From Terriglobales bacterium (GTDB taxonomy: Bacteria > Acidobacteriota > Terriglobia > Terriglobales > Acidobacteriaceae), in assembly GCA_025934735.1 (NCBI GenBank), contig JAICWP010000002.1:124001-188000 (forward strand): 64,000 bases of DNA, given 5' to 3'. A model generated the notes under the pieces. That model was not told the DNA's origin, ran no database searches, and saw only the letters and a list, made by a program, of their open reading frames with translations. How positions within the stretch are numbered: the first letter of the stretch is position 1; the number at the start of each line of letters is the position of its first letter. This document shows positions 44,139-53,472 of the stretch, piece after piece. The position numbers and the translations under genes are program-made.

Positions 44139-45956
44139 ATGGGAATAAGTGTGAGCCATCGGGCGAAAACGGCAAATAACGTCAAAGAGAAGCGATCGAT
44201 AGGATCGCGGGATCGGCTGCTGGTGCTCTCCTCACTGGGCGTCCTGGTGGGGATCGCAGGCGGGTTGGTGGCCGAGGGATTGCTGCGCACCATCAACTTC
44301 ATAACCGATTTGCTCTATTGGCATCGGGTTAGCTCGGCGTACCTGCCGCCCAACCTGGCTCCGTTTCACTGGTGGCTGCTGCTGCTGCCGGCAGCGGGCG
44401 GCCTCCTGGTAGGCCTGCTGGTCAACTACTTTTCGCCGGAAATTAAGGGAGACGGCATTCCCGAAGCCATGGCGGTGGTGCTGACTAACCGCAGCATCGT
44501 CAAGCCGCGGGTGGGCTTCTTCAAGCCCTTGAGCGCGGCCATCACGGTTGGCACCGGTGGACCGTTCGGAGCTGAAGGTCCCATCATCCAGACGGGTGCG
44601 GCGCTGGGCTCCATCCTCAGCCAGTTCATTCCTTCCTCACCCTCAGAACGCCGCACTCTGCTGGCTTGCGGCGCCGCCGCCGGACTGGCTGGCGTATTCA
44701 AGACCCCATTTGCCGGCGCCATGATGGCAGTGGAACTTCTGGTGTTCGAGTTCCGCGCCCGCTCCTTCATCCCCATCGCGCTGGCCTCGGCTTCGGGCAC
44801 GCTGGTGGCCATGGCGTTCCGCGGCGGAAACCCAGTTTTTCCTCTCGATACCAATTACCACTTCCACGCCGGTGAGCTGCCGTTCTTTGTGCTGCTGGGA
44901 GTCGCCTGCGCCGGCCTGGCCTGGGTCATGACCAAGGCGCTTTACCTGTGCGAGGACTTCTTCGAGGAGCTGAAAATCTGGTTTCCCCTGATTCCGGCGC
45001 TTGGCGGGCTGGGCGTGGGGGCGATCGCTTACTTCTATCCGCAGGTGCTGGGAACTGGCTACGCTGTGATCGCCGACCTGCTGAGCAAGCCGCACAGCGT
45101 GGGCCAGTTCGTTGGCATTGGAGTGGCTAAGCTGGGCGCTTTCGCCATCGCCTTGGGTTCAGGCGCATCCGGTGGAACCTTTGCGCCGGCCCTAATGATC
45201 GGAGGCAGCCTGGGAGCGGCCTTCGGCAAAATGGTGCACCTGGTGGTGCCCAATGCCTCTACCGTGGGTTTATACGGCATGGTGGCCACGGCGGCGCTGT
45301 TTGGCAGCGTCTACCGGGCTACGCCGAGCGCGATTCTGTTCATGCTAGAGGTGACCGGCGCCTACAATGCATTCTTGCCGGTGTTCCTGGTGGCGATTAT
45401 TGCCGACTTGGCAGTGCACTACTTTATGCGCACCACCATCAATACGGAGCGGCTGGTGCGCCGGGGCACTCTGGTGCCGGAAGCGTACACGGTTGATCCC
45501 ATGAAGATGTTGCGAGTTCGCGACGTGATGACGCCGGATGTGGACACAGTGCGGGACAGCGCCAAGGTAAGCGAATTCCTGACCGACGTGATGGCCCACG
45601 GCTCGGTGCCGGTGGTGGATGAGCATGACCATTTCCTGGGCATGCTGCGGCGGAGCGACCTGATCGCCGCCAGTCCCAATGCGACGGCAGAATCCATGCT
45701 GCACCGGGAGTTTCCCCAAGTCTATGCCGACGACGTAGTGCACGACGTCGCTCTGCGTTTTGTGCAGGAGGGCATCGGCCGCTGCCCTGTGCTGGACCGG
45801 GAAAGTGGCGAACTTGTAGGCATCCTGACCGCTTTCGACCTGCTGAAGGCGAAAGACTGGGAGCAGATGCAGGAGATGCCCGAACCCGGGCGGCTGTGGG
45901 GCCTGGCGCTGGCCCGCTTCGGGGTGCAGAATAAGGAGGGCAATCTGGGGCAGTAG
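44139..45956 (+). CDS. ClC-family chloride channel/transporter with CBS pair
   Basis: 605 residues. Selectivity-filter motifs are present: 'KGDGIPEAM' (GSGIP-like), 'GTGGPFGAEGPIIQTG' (GxEGP with the gating Glu) and 'GSGASGGTFAPALMIG' (GxFxP). Residues about 440-590 hold two CBS domains ('VMTPDVDTVRDSAKVSEFL', 'VPVVDEHDHFLGMLRRSDLI', 'CPVLDRESGELVGILTAFDLL'), which commonly bind adenine nucleotides. It moves chloride or another anion, with or without proton exchange. The proton-site Glu of E. coli ClC could be 'AVELLV'. A close paralogue follows. Confidence 0.93.
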   Translation: MGISVSHRAKTANNVKEKRSIGSRDRLLVLSSLGVLVGIAGGLVAEGLLRTINFITDLLYWHRVSSAYLPPNLAPFHWWLLLLPAAGGLLVGLLVNYFSPEIKGDGIPEAMAVVLTNRSIVKPRVGFFKPLSAAITVGTGGPFGAEGPIIQTGAALGSILSQFIPSSPSERRTLLACGAAAGLAGVFKTPFAGAMMAVELLVFEFRARSFIPIALASASGTLVAMAFRGGNPVFPLDTNYHFHAGELPFFVLLGVACAGLAWVMTKALYLCEDFFEELKIWFPLIPALGGLGVGAIAYFYPQVLGTGYAVIADLLSKPHSVGQFVGIGVAKLGAFAIALGSGASGGTFAPALMIGGSLGAAFGKMVHLVVPNASTVGLYGMVATAALFGSVYRATPSAILFMLEVTGAYNAFLPVFLVAIIADLAVHYFMRTTINTERLVRRGTLVPEAYTVDPMKMLRVRDVMTPDVDTVRDSAKVSEFLTDVMAHGSVPVVDEHDHFLGMLRRSDLIAASPNATAESMLHREFPQVYADDVVHDVALRFVQEGIGRCPVLDRESGELVGILTAFDLLKAKDWEQMQEMPEPGRLWGLALARFGVQNKEGNLGQ

Positions 45957-46014
45957 AGCTTGAGGCGCGAGCAGGAACTTCGCCTTCCACGTCCACGGGC
46001 GTGAGGAGCACCCG

Positions 46015-47844
46015 GTGCAAGGAAATCAGGAGACGGGTCCACCAGCCGCCGGCCTGCCGCTGATGCAAGACCTGGAAGGGCCGCCGCGGCAATCTCGCAT
46101 TCTGGTTCTCTCTCTCCTCGCCGCTGCAATCGGCTTAGCCGCCGGCGTGATCGCCTACATTCTCTATCACCTGATTGGCTTCTTCACCAATCTCTTCTTC
46201 TTTCACCGCATTTCGTTTCAGTTCACCAGCGCGCGCTTAAACCTGCTGGGCCCCTGGGAAATCGCCATCCCCGTAATTGGCGGAGTGATTGTGGGCCTGA
46301 TGGCAAAGTACGGCTCATCCAAAATCAAGGGTCATGGCATCCCGGAAGCCATGGAAGCGGTGCTGGTAGGGCACAGCAAGATCGAGCCCCGGGTTGCGGT
46401 GCTGAAGCCGCTTTCGGCGGCCATTGCCATCGGCACCGGGGGACCCTTCGGGGCGGAGGGGCCCATCATCCAGACGGGCGGAGCCGTGGGCTCGCTGGTC
46501 GGGCAGCTGTTTAATAGCACCGCCGCTGAGCGCAAGGTGCTGCTGGCGTGTGGCGCAGCCGCTGGCATGTCCGCCACTTTCAACACGCCAATTGCGGGCG
46601 TGATCCTCTCCATTGAGCTGCTGTTGTTTGAGTTCAAGGCGCGCTCTTTTATCCCCCTGGTGATTGCCAGCACGCTGGCCACCGCCGTGCACTGGGTGCT
46701 GCTGGGGCGCGGGCCCATGTTCGCGGTGGGGCAGATTGATTTTGCCGTGCCGCGGGGGTTGCCCTTCTACCTCGTGCTCGGACTGCTTTGTGGCGTGGCA
46801 GCGGTCGGCTTCACCAAGGCCCTGTACTTCGCAGAGGATCTATTTGAAAAACTGCCGGTGAATGATATGTGGTGGCCGGCAATCGGCGCCCTGGGCCTGG
46901 GGGTCATCGGCTACTTTGTCCCCCGCGTGCTGGGCGTGGGGTACGACACCATCGGCGATATCCTTAACAATCACCTGGCCATGAAAATGCTAGTGCTGGT
47001 CCTGCTCTTCAAGACGCTGGCGCTGGTTATCTCTCTCGGCTCAGGAACTTCCGGCGGGCTGCTGGCGCCCATGTTCATGAGCAGCGCGGCCTTGGGCGGG
47101 GTGTTTGCCGCGCTCGTCAACCGCGTCTTCCCAGCTGCGCACGTGGCCTCCACCGGCTTCGCACTGGTAGCCATGGGCGCGGTGTTTGGCGCGGCGGCGC
47201 GGGCGCCCTTCACCTTCATTATTTTTGCCTTTGAAATCACGCGCAACTACGATTCGGTGCTGCCACTCATGCTGGTCACGGTGATAGCCGATGCCGTTGC
47301 CATGCTGTTGTCGCCCAGCTCCATCATGACGGAGAAACTGGTGCGCCGCGGCCTGCACATTGATCAGGATTACGAGTCCGACGTGCTGCAGGAAGTGAGC
47401 GTATCGGAAGTGATGGACCGCAACGCCGCCAGCGTGCCGCCCGAGATGACCGTTCGCGAATTGGCGGACCGCATCGCCCGCGGCGACCCGGCGGCCATTG
47501 CGCACCAGGGACATCCTGTTGTGGACCACTCTGGGAGGCTGGTGGGGATCATCACTCGCAGCGACCTTCTGCGCGCGCTCGACAAAGACGCGTCGGGCCG
47601 CATGGCCGTGCTGCAAGCAGGGACGAAAGACCCGATCGTAGCCTATCCCGACGAGCTTCTGTCAGAGGCGGTGGCCCGCATGCTGCGCCACGATATGGGA
47701 CGGCTGCCGGTGGTGAGCCGCGAGGAACCCAATCGTGTGATCGGCTATTTGGGGCGTTCTCAAGTGATGGCCGCCCGCGCCCGCCGCCTGGAGGAAGAAT
47801 ACTTGCGCGAGCCGGGATGGATTCATTCCCGGTTTTTGCCGTAG
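46015..47844 (+). CDS. Second ClC-family chloride channel/transporter with CBS pair
   Basis: 609 residues from GTG 46015, seven bases after GAGGAG. It repeats the motifs of its neighbour: 'KGHGIPEAMEAV', 'GTGGPFGAEGPIIQTG', 'GSGTSGGLLAPMFM' (here GxLxP, not GxFxP) and a CBS pair ('VMDRNAASVPPEMTVRELA', 'GHPVVDHSGRLVGIITRSDLL', 'LPVVSREEPNRVIGYLGRS'). The pair arose by tandem duplication followed by marked change. The gap to the first gene is 58 bp. It ends at a heptamer tract. Confidence 0.92.
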   Translation: MQGNQETGPPAAGLPLMQDLEGPPRQSRILVLSLLAAAIGLAAGVIAYILYHLIGFFTNLFFFHRISFQFTSARLNLLGPWEIAIPVIGGVIVGLMAKYGSSKIKGHGIPEAMEAVLVGHSKIEPRVAVLKPLSAAIAIGTGGPFGAEGPIIQTGGAVGSLVGQLFNSTAAERKVLLACGAAAGMSATFNTPIAGVILSIELLLFEFKARSFIPLVIASTLATAVHWVLLGRGPMFAVGQIDFAVPRGLPFYLVLGLLCGVAAVGFTKALYFAEDLFEKLPVNDMWWPAIGALGLGVIGYFVPRVLGVGYDTIGDILNNHLAMKMLVLVLLFKTLALVISLGSGTSGGLLAPMFMSSAALGGVFAALVNRVFPAAHVASTGFALVAMGAVFGAAARAPFTFIIFAFEITRNYDSVLPLMLVTVIADAVAMLLSPSSIMTEKLVRRGLHIDQDYESDVLQEVSVSEVMDRNAASVPPEMTVRELADRIARGDPAAIAHQGHPVVDHSGRLVGIITRSDLLRALDKDASGRMAVLQAGTKDPIVAYPDELLSEAVARMLRHDMGRLPVVSREEPNRVIGYLGRSQVMAARARRLEEEYLREPGWIHSRFLP

Positions 47845-47850
47845 AGACGG

Positions 47851-47973
47851 CAGTTAGCAATTAGCATTTGGCATTTAGCCCTTAAAAATCTGAACGCCGC
47901 CTGACGATTTTTCTGGACCCGGCAAGAACGTGGCTGGCCAAGTGCCAAGTGCCAAGTGCTAACGGGTAACGGG
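47851..47973. repeat. Inverted pair of 7-bp-period tracts between clc and ada
   Basis: Left tract 47851-47884 (AGTTAGC, AATTAGC, ATTTGGC, ATTTAGC) and right tract 47936-47973 (on the other strand CGTTACC, CGTTAGC, ACTTGGC) enclose about 50 bp that hold AAAAATC and GATTTTT arms, a likely two-way terminator. The right tract runs into ada and supplies its last codons and stop. Confidence 0.65.
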
Positions 47974-49026
47974 TGATTCTTTTTCCCTCGCCAAGAGCTT
48001 CTGCTTCCTGCCTAACCCCCAGCGATATCCTCCCAGCTCGCCCGTGCCACGGACCACGCGGTGGCAGGGAATCAGCACGGCTACGGGGTTGGTGGCGCAG
48101 GCGCGGGCCACGGCGCGTGCCGCTTTGGGGTGGCCTATTTCAGCTGCTACCTGCTGGTAGCTCTGCGTGCTGCCGTAAGGAATGCGCAGCAGCGCCTCCC
48201 ACACCTGGCGCTGAAAAGCGGTGCACTGCAGGTCCAGGGGAACGCCGGGGTGAGGCTGGTGGCCGGCTACCGCGTTCACGATCTCCTGCACCCACGCGCG
48301 CAGGCCCGATCCGGCGGACTTGATCTCAGCGGCGGGAAATTCCTCCTCGAGTTCGCGCTGGAGTTCGCGGTCGGACCCGCCAAACTGCACGGCGCAGACG
48401 CCACGATCGGTGGCAGCCACCAGCACGCGTCCCAGGGGGCAAGCCGCGGTAGCGTAGCGGATGTTCATACCCGCGCCGCCCCGGCCGTAGGTGGCGGGGG
48501 TCATGCCCAGGCGCCCATTGGCCGCTTCGTAGATGCGGCTGCTGGAGCCGTAGCCCGCCTCGTAAGTTGCCGTGGTCACGTTGTAGCCCTGCCGCAAGCG
48601 CCCTTTCAAGCTCTGCAGGCGGTGCCCAGCTGCATATTGCCGCGGCGAAATGCCCAGCGCCTTCTTGAACATGCGTTGCAAATGGAAGGCACTATAGCCG
48701 GATATACGGCTCAGTTCACTGAGAGTGACGCGACGACCGGCCTGATTGTCGAGATAACGGCAAACGCGTGCGACCACGTCGTGGGCAGAAGTGCCGTTGC
48801 GGTCGGGGTGGCAGCGGTGGCAGGCGCGGAACCCGGCCTGCTGCGCCTCCTGCGGCGCACCGAAGAAGGTCACCTGCTCGCGCCGCGGACGGCGCGACGG
48901 GCAGGAGGGGCGGCAATAGATGCCGGTAGAACGTACGGCATAAACGAACTGCTGGTCAAAATGTGGATCGCGTTGCAGTACGGCGGCCCAGCGTTGATTG
49001 CTTTCGAGATTGGTTGCGGTTGTCAT
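47959..49026 (-). CDS. ada: Ada-type DNA repair methyltransferase and regulator
   Basis: 355 residues. Residues about 10-80 hold the zinc/methyl-acceptor Cys ('STGIYCRPSCPSRRPRRE', 'GFRACHRCHPD'). Residues about 85-180 are an AraC-type DNA-binding domain ('VTLSELSRISGYSAFHLQRMFKKALGISPRQYA'). The C-terminal third is an O6-methylguanine-DNA methyltransferase with 'AVLIPCHRVVRGTGELGGYRWG' (acceptor Cys). It removes alkyl groups from phosphotriesters and O6-methylguanine and induces the adaptive response. No alkA or alkB is adjacent. The last codons lie in a heptamer tract. Confidence 0.94.
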   Translation of the reverse strand: MTTATNLESNQRWAAVLQRDPHFDQQFVYAVRSTGIYCRPSCPSRRPRREQVTFFGAPQEAQQAGFRACHRCHPDRNGTSAHDVVARVCRYLDNQAGRRVTLSELSRISGYSAFHLQRMFKKALGISPRQYAAGHRLQSLKGRLRQGYNVTTATYEAGYGSSSRIYEAANGRLGMTPATYGRGGAGMNIRYATAACPLGRVLVAATDRGVCAVQFGGSDRELQRELEEEFPAAEIKSAGSGLRAWVQEIVNAVAGHQPHPGVPLDLQCTAFQRQVWEALLRIPYGSTQSYQQVAAEIGHPKAARAVARACATNPVAVLIPCHRVVRGTGELGGYRWGLGRKQKLLAREKESPVTR

Positions 49027-49177
49027 GCTCGAACCTTACGGCGGCGCCAAACCTCATGCTATCCGAAAATTGCGGTGAAAACAGGACGGTAGGTGTAGGT
49101 CATCGAAGGACCTATGCTCCGACGTTTTCCAAGGATTCCCCCAGTGGGCAGCCAAGAGCGCTGTCCTCGCCCAATAT

Positions 49178-49609
49178 TCACTTGGCGAGAATTTCGCGGC
49201 GGGTGATGCGGGCGGCCATGCCGAACTGGTTTTGACCGGTACTCTCCGCGCGCACCACTTTAACGTGATAACACACATGCTCCTGCGTGTCGGGCTCTGT
49301 GAGCCGGATCTCGGCGAGTTGTCCTGGCGCCAGCTTGTAAGCGGCAAAGAAGTAAACGCCTTGTGGGCTGATATCGCGAACTGTGACCGGATCGGGTGTA
49401 GCGAAAGAGCCGGTTATCAGGCTGGCAGGAACGCCCAGTGGTCGACGGTTGGTGGATCGCTTCTCCCCGCTGGCGGATTCTTCAGGAAACAGATCAATGG
49501 CGGGCTTCTCTTCTGCCGCTGGAACGGTTTCCGGCAGGGACGCAGGGGTTACTTGTTCCGATGGGTTGCTCTCGCGGAACCAATCCAGCACCTTCCAGCC
49601 TTTAGCCAT
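49178..49609 (-). CDS. PilZ-domain protein
   Basis: 143 residues; GGAGG before the ATG. A variable N-terminal half leads to 'STNRRPLGVPASLITGSF' and 'PVTVRDISPQGVYFFAAYKLAPGQLAEIRL', a PilZ-like barrel. The canonical RxxxR reads NRRPL, so cyclic di-GMP binding is doubtful. A third PilZ-type gene in the window, unlinked to the pair at 40.6-42 kb. Confidence 0.75.
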   Translation of the reverse strand: MAKGWKVLDWFRESNPSEQVTPASLPETVPAAEEKPAIDLFPEESASGEKRSTNRRPLGVPASLITGSFATPDPVTVRDISPQGVYFFAAYKLAPGQLAEIRLTEPDTQEHVCYHVKVVRAESTGQNQFGMAARITRREILAK

Positions 49610-49744
49610 GCCACACCTCCAATCCGAGAAAGCGGGGAGGTCTTTCTGAAACTACCTCCCGAGAAATAGCAAGTCAAGCAACTCCCCAACGCGCATAGAT
49701 AACTAGAGTAGCAACACTCCGGGCGAAAAGGACACGGGTGGCGT

Positions 49745-49808
49745 GAAGAATTGCGCCTCCTTAAACGCAAAAAAAAGAAGAATTGCGTCTCTTTAAACGC
49801 AAAAAAAG
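49745..49808. repeat. 32-bp tandem direct repeat, hairpin-forming
   Basis: Two copies (49745-49776, 49777-49808) start with GAAGAATTGCG and end in CGCAAAAAAA. Inside each copy TTGCG and CGCAA can pair. They lie downstream of the clpC terminator. Confidence 0.7.
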
Positions 49809-49809
49809 A

Positions 49810-49829
49810 GGGAGCGGTTTCCCGCTCCC
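49810..49829 (-). terminator. clpC rho-independent terminator
   Basis: Read leftwards: GGGAGCGG, loop GAAA, CCGCTCCC, then TCTTTTTTT, starting 23 bp after the clpC stop. Perfect stem and T-run. Confidence 0.88.
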
Positions 49830-49852
49830 AGCTTCCATGGTATGGAACCGTG

Positions 49853-52297
49853 CTAGGGCGTGTACAGCAGCACAGCCTCGTTTTCCTTGGAGTCTACTGG
49901 GCGGTAGAACAGCTTGTTGTTCTCCAGGAAGACCTCAATGAACGCCGGCCGGGTGCGGATGGTGCCCTGGATGAGCGCCTCCGAGAGCGGGTCCTCGATG
50001 TACCTCTGCAGGGCCCGGCGCAGCGGGCGCGCGCCATAGCTGCGGTCCACCAGCGTCTGCTCCAAAATCCACTTCTTGGCCTCGTCGGTCACGGTCACGG
50101 TGATGGACTTCTGCGCCAGGTTCTGGTTCAGCTGGCTGACCATGAGCTCCAGAATCTGGATCAGGTCGCTCTCGTTCAGCGCCTGGAACAGAATGACTTC
50201 GTCCAGCCGGTTGAGGAACTCAGGGTTAAAGGTGCGCTTCACCTCGTTCTTCACCAGGTCCTCGACCTTGCTGGAAATGACTTCTTCCTTTTCCGACTGG
50301 AAGCCGAGCCCGGTGCGCTTCATCAGGTGGCGCGCGCCGATGTTGGAGGTCATGATGATGATGGTGTTCTTGAAGTCCACCGTGTTGCCCAAACCGTCGG
50401 TGAGCTGGCCATCTTCAAAGACCTGCAGCAGGATGTTGAACACATCCGGATGCGCCTTCTCGATTTCGTCCAGCAGCACCACCGAGTAGGGGGCGCGCTT
50501 GACGCGCTCGGTCAGTTGTCCGCCCTCTTCGTAGCCCACGTATCCCGGAGGTGAGCCGATCAGCTTGGAAACCGAGTGCTTCTCCATGAATTCCGACATG
50601 TCGAAGCGGATCAGCGATTTCTCCGTGCCGAACATGAACTGGGCCAGGGTGCGGGCTACTTCGGTTTTGCCCACGCCGGTGGGACCCAGGAACAGGAACG
50701 ACCCGATCGGCCGGTTGGGGTTCTTCAGGCCGGCTCGCGAGCGGCGAATCGCCCGTGCCAGCGCGATGATGGCCTTATCCTGCGAAATCACGCGCTTGTG
50801 CAGCTCTTCCTCTATGCGCAGCAGCTTCTGCGATTCCTCTTCCTTGATGGAAGAGATGGGCACGCCGGTCCAGCGCGAAACAACTTCTTCGATGTCCTCG
50901 CGGTTGACCACGCCGGTCGTGGAATCGTCCAGGTGGTATTTTTCGCGCAGCCCACGCAGGTTCTCGCGCTCCTTCCGCTCCTCGTCGGAGTAGAAGCGAG
51001 CCTTCTCGAACTCGTGATTGGCGATGGCGTTCTCCATGCGGTGGACGATGAACTTCACCCGCTTCTGCGCCTCAACGATCTCCTCCGGCAGCGAAGTCTG
51101 GCGCAACTTCACCCGGGCGCCCGCCTCGTCAATCAGGTCAATGGCCTTGTCGGGCAGGAAACGATCGGGAATGTAGCGGTTGGAGTGGGCCACGGCAAAG
51201 CCGATCGCTTCATCCGTGTACGTCACCGCGTGAAACTTCTCGTAGCGGTCCTTAATGCCGTACAAGATCTTGGTGGCGTCCGACTCGTTCGGCGGCGGCA
51301 CCTTTACCGATTGGAAGCGGCGCTCCAGAGAGCGGTCCTTCTCGATGGACTTGCGGTACTCGCCAGGGGTGGTGGCGCCGATGCACTGAATCTCGCCCCG
51401 CGACAGCGCCGGCTTCAGAATGTTGGCGGCATCCAGCGAACCTTCCGCGGAGCCTGCGCCTACCAAGGTGTGCAACTCATCAATGAAGATGATGGCGTTC
51501 TGCGACTCCATCAATTCCTTCATGATGGTCTTGAGCCGCTCTTCAAACTGGCCGCGGTACTTGGTGCCGGCCACGATCAAGGAGAGGTCGAGGGCCAGGA
51601 TGCGCTTGTCGGCCAGGAACGAGGGCACGTCGCCATCTGCGATGCGCTGCGCCAGGCCTTCCACGATGGCGGTCTTACCCACACCAGGCTCGCCAATCAG
51701 GACAGGATTGTTCTTGGTGCGGCGGCAGAGGATCTGCACCACGCGCTCCAGTTCCTGTTCGCGGCCAACCAGCGGGTCGAGTTGGGTGTCCATGGCAGCC
51801 TGGGTCAGGTCGCGGGAGAACTCGGCCAGAAGAGAAGACTCGCGGGAACGCTGGGGCTGAGCTTTTTCCTGGGTGGTGCGGGCCAGTTCTTCACGGATCG
51901 TGGAAAGGCGCAGTCCGCGTTCGTGCAGAATCTCAGCGGCAAAGCACTTTTCCTCGCGCAGTAATCCCAGGAGCAGGTGCTCGGTGCCAATGTGCTTATG
52001 AGAGAGGCGCTCAGCTTCCTCGGCGGCATAGGCCAGCACGCGCTTGCACTCATTGCTGAGGGGCAGGTCCACCGAAGTGGAAACCTTCTCACGAATGGTG
52101 GTGTGCCCTTCGATCTGCTTGCGGATCGATTCCACCGAGGCGTGCGACCGCAGAAAGCGGTTAGTGAGGGCCTTGTCCTCGCGAAGCAAGCCCAGCAGCA
52201 GGTGCTCGGTCTCAATATAAGGCGAGCCGAACTGACTGGCTTCGTAGCGCGCAAAGAAAATCACGCGCCTGGCTTTTTCCGTATACCGTTCAAACAT
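49853..52297 (-). CDS. clpC: ATP-dependent Clp protease ATPase subunit ClpC
   Basis: 814 residues. Two N-terminal Clp repeats (about 1-145: '[26 protein letters not shown]', '[19 protein letters not shown]'), AAA-1 with '[18 protein letters not shown]' and '[14 protein letters not shown]', a ClpC-type middle domain with a UVR-like segment (about 415-460), AAA-2 with '[18 protein letters not shown]' and '[15 protein letters not shown]', and 'GLGF' for ClpP docking. It unfolds proteins for ClpP. Start has GGGAGAGG upstream. No ctsR, mcsA or mcsB is in the 267-bp upstream gap. Confidence 0.95.
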   Translation of the reverse strand: MFERYTEKARRVIFFARYEASQFGSPYIETEHLLLGLLREDKALTNRFLRSHASVESIRKQIEGHTTIREKVSTSVDLPLSNECKRVLAYAAEEAERLSHKHIGTEHLLLGLLREEKCFAAEILHERGLRLSTIREELARTTQEKAQPQRSRESSLLAEFSRDLTQAAMDTQLDPLVGREQELERVVQILCRRTKNNPVLIGEPGVGKTAIVEGLAQRIADGDVPSFLADKRILALDLSLIVAGTKYRGQFEERLKTIMKELMESQNAIIFIDELHTLVGAGSAEGSLDAANILKPALSRGEIQCIGATTPGEYRKSIEKDRSLERRFQSVKVPPPNESDATKILYGIKDRYEKFHAVTYTDEAIGFAVAHSNRYIPDRFLPDKAIDLIDEAGARVKLRQTSLPEEIVEAQKRVKFIVHRMENAIANHEFEKARFYSDEERKERENLRGLREKYHLDDSTTGVVNREDIEEVVSRWTGVPISSIKEEESQKLLRIEEELHKRVISQDKAIIALARAIRRSRAGLKNPNRPIGSFLFLGPTGVGKTEVARTLAQFMFGTEKSLIRFDMSEFMEKHSVSKLIGSPPGYVGYEEGGQLTERVKRAPYSVVLLDEIEKAHPDVFNILLQVFEDGQLTDGLGNTVDFKNTIIIMTSNIGARHLMKRTGLGFQSEKEEVISSKVEDLVKNEVKRTFNPEFLNRLDEVILFQALNESDLIQILELMVSQLNQNLAQKSITVTVTDEAKKWILEQTLVDRSYGARPLRRALQRYIEDPLSEALIQGTIRTRPAFIEVFLENNKLFYRPVDSKENEAVLLYTP

Positions 52298-52563
52298 GGT
52301 CTGCCCTCTCCCAAGCTCTCCAAGGCCAGCGACCTTGGTCTCAGCGCCGCCCGAAGTTTCCCGGGAGCCCTAACCCCAAACACATTTAAGATAAAGCAAT
52401 CCGACTGCCACTTCCTACCCAGGAAGCCCAGCAGTCAGTAACCCTTGTTCGAGTTGGGGATAGCCACTTTGCTGCCATTCCCTCCGCTTGCACCCGATCG
52501 GGGTATATAGCCCAATTTGTCCTTCTCTCCTGCCATTCTAACCCCGCCGTCCAGCCCTGCTAG

Positions 52564-53277
52564 TTACGCAGGCAGTGACTCCGGCGTAACCTCCTCAATT
52601 CGGCCCTGCTGCAATCGCAAAACCCGGTCGCAACGTCGCGCAAAGGCAAAATTGTGGGTGACTAGGAGAGAGGTAAGCCGATAATCGCTATGTAACCTGG
52701 TAATCAAGGCAAAAACAGACTCCGCCGTCCGGTTGTCCAAGTCGCCGGTAGGCTCGTCGGCAAGCAACAGTTGCGGCCGGGTGACCAAAGCTCGGGCCAG
52801 CGCAACCCGTTGTTGCTCACCGCCGGAGAGCTCGCCTGCCAGGTGATGGGCGCGAGTTTCCAATCCTACTTCACGCAACCACTTGGCTGATTCCCGTTCC
52901 GCATCCTGCCGTTTCGCGCCGCGAACCAGCAGCGGCATAGCCACATTCTCCAGGGCCGTAAATTCGGGCAGGAGGTAGTGAAACTGCCACACAAACCCAA
53001 TTTCGCGGTTGCGAAACTCAGCCGCCGCCTCGTCAGAAAGTGAACCTAGCTGCAAGTGGCCGCAGTATACGGCACCCGCAGAAGCAGCATCAAGCGCGCC
53101 CAGGATGTGCAAAAGGGTACTCTTGCCTGCGCCGGATTCCCCGACGATGGCCAGCATTTCCCCCTTCCCCACGGAGAAGGACAAATTCTCAAAGAGCACC
53201 AGGTCGGCCGTGCCGGAACGGAAAACCTTCTTGAGGCCCTCCACCCGGAGCAATTCGATCTTCTCAATTTGATGCAA
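52564..53277 (-). CDS. lolD: LolD-type ABC transporter ATPase
   Basis: 237 residues from TTG 53277, eight bases after GGGAGA. Walker A '[17 protein letters not shown]', signature '[15 protein letters not shown]', Walker B '[13 protein letters not shown]', and '[20 protein letters not shown]'. The MacB/LolD subfamily works with a FtsX-like permease, here the gene upstream. It powers lipoprotein release from the inner membrane. Confidence 0.9.
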   Translation of the reverse strand: MHQIEKIELLRVEGLKKVFRSGTADLVLFENLSFSVGKGEMLAIVGESGAGKSTLLHILGALDAASAGAVYCGHLQLGSLSDEAAAEFRNREIGFVWQFHYLLPEFTALENVAMPLLVRGAKRQDAERESAKWLREVGLETRAHHLAGELSGGEQQRVALARALVTRPQLLLADEPTGDLDNRTAESVFALITRLHSDYRLTSLLVTHNFAFARRCDRVLRLQQGRIEEVTPESLPA

Positions 53278-53430
53278 CCAGCATCTCCCGCGTCACATTT
53301 TTAGCCATCTGGAGACGGGCAACCCCGCCCCGAGGGCCCCCTCTTTGAGCTGCTGTTCTCATTAAATCACGCGGGCAGCTGCTGGTCGTTAGCTTATGTG
53401 GAAACTGTAGGGGAGCCGCGGGCCGTAGGG

Positions 53431-53446
53431 CGTGACCATGGTCACG
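53431..53446. promoter_or_regulatory. 16-bp perfect palindrome between lolC and lolD
   Basis: CGTGACCATGGTCACG is fully self-complementary. It lies 27 bp past the lolC stop and 154 bp before lolD in a 195-bp non-coding gap. Candidate protein-binding site; function unknown. Confidence 0.4.
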
Positions 53447-53472
53447 GGAGTGGGTGATAGTACCGGGCGCGC

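Noticed and set aside
50576-51964. Rightward 462-codon frame
   Set aside because: Antisense shadow of clpC with its two AAA modules; no ribosome site or known fold.
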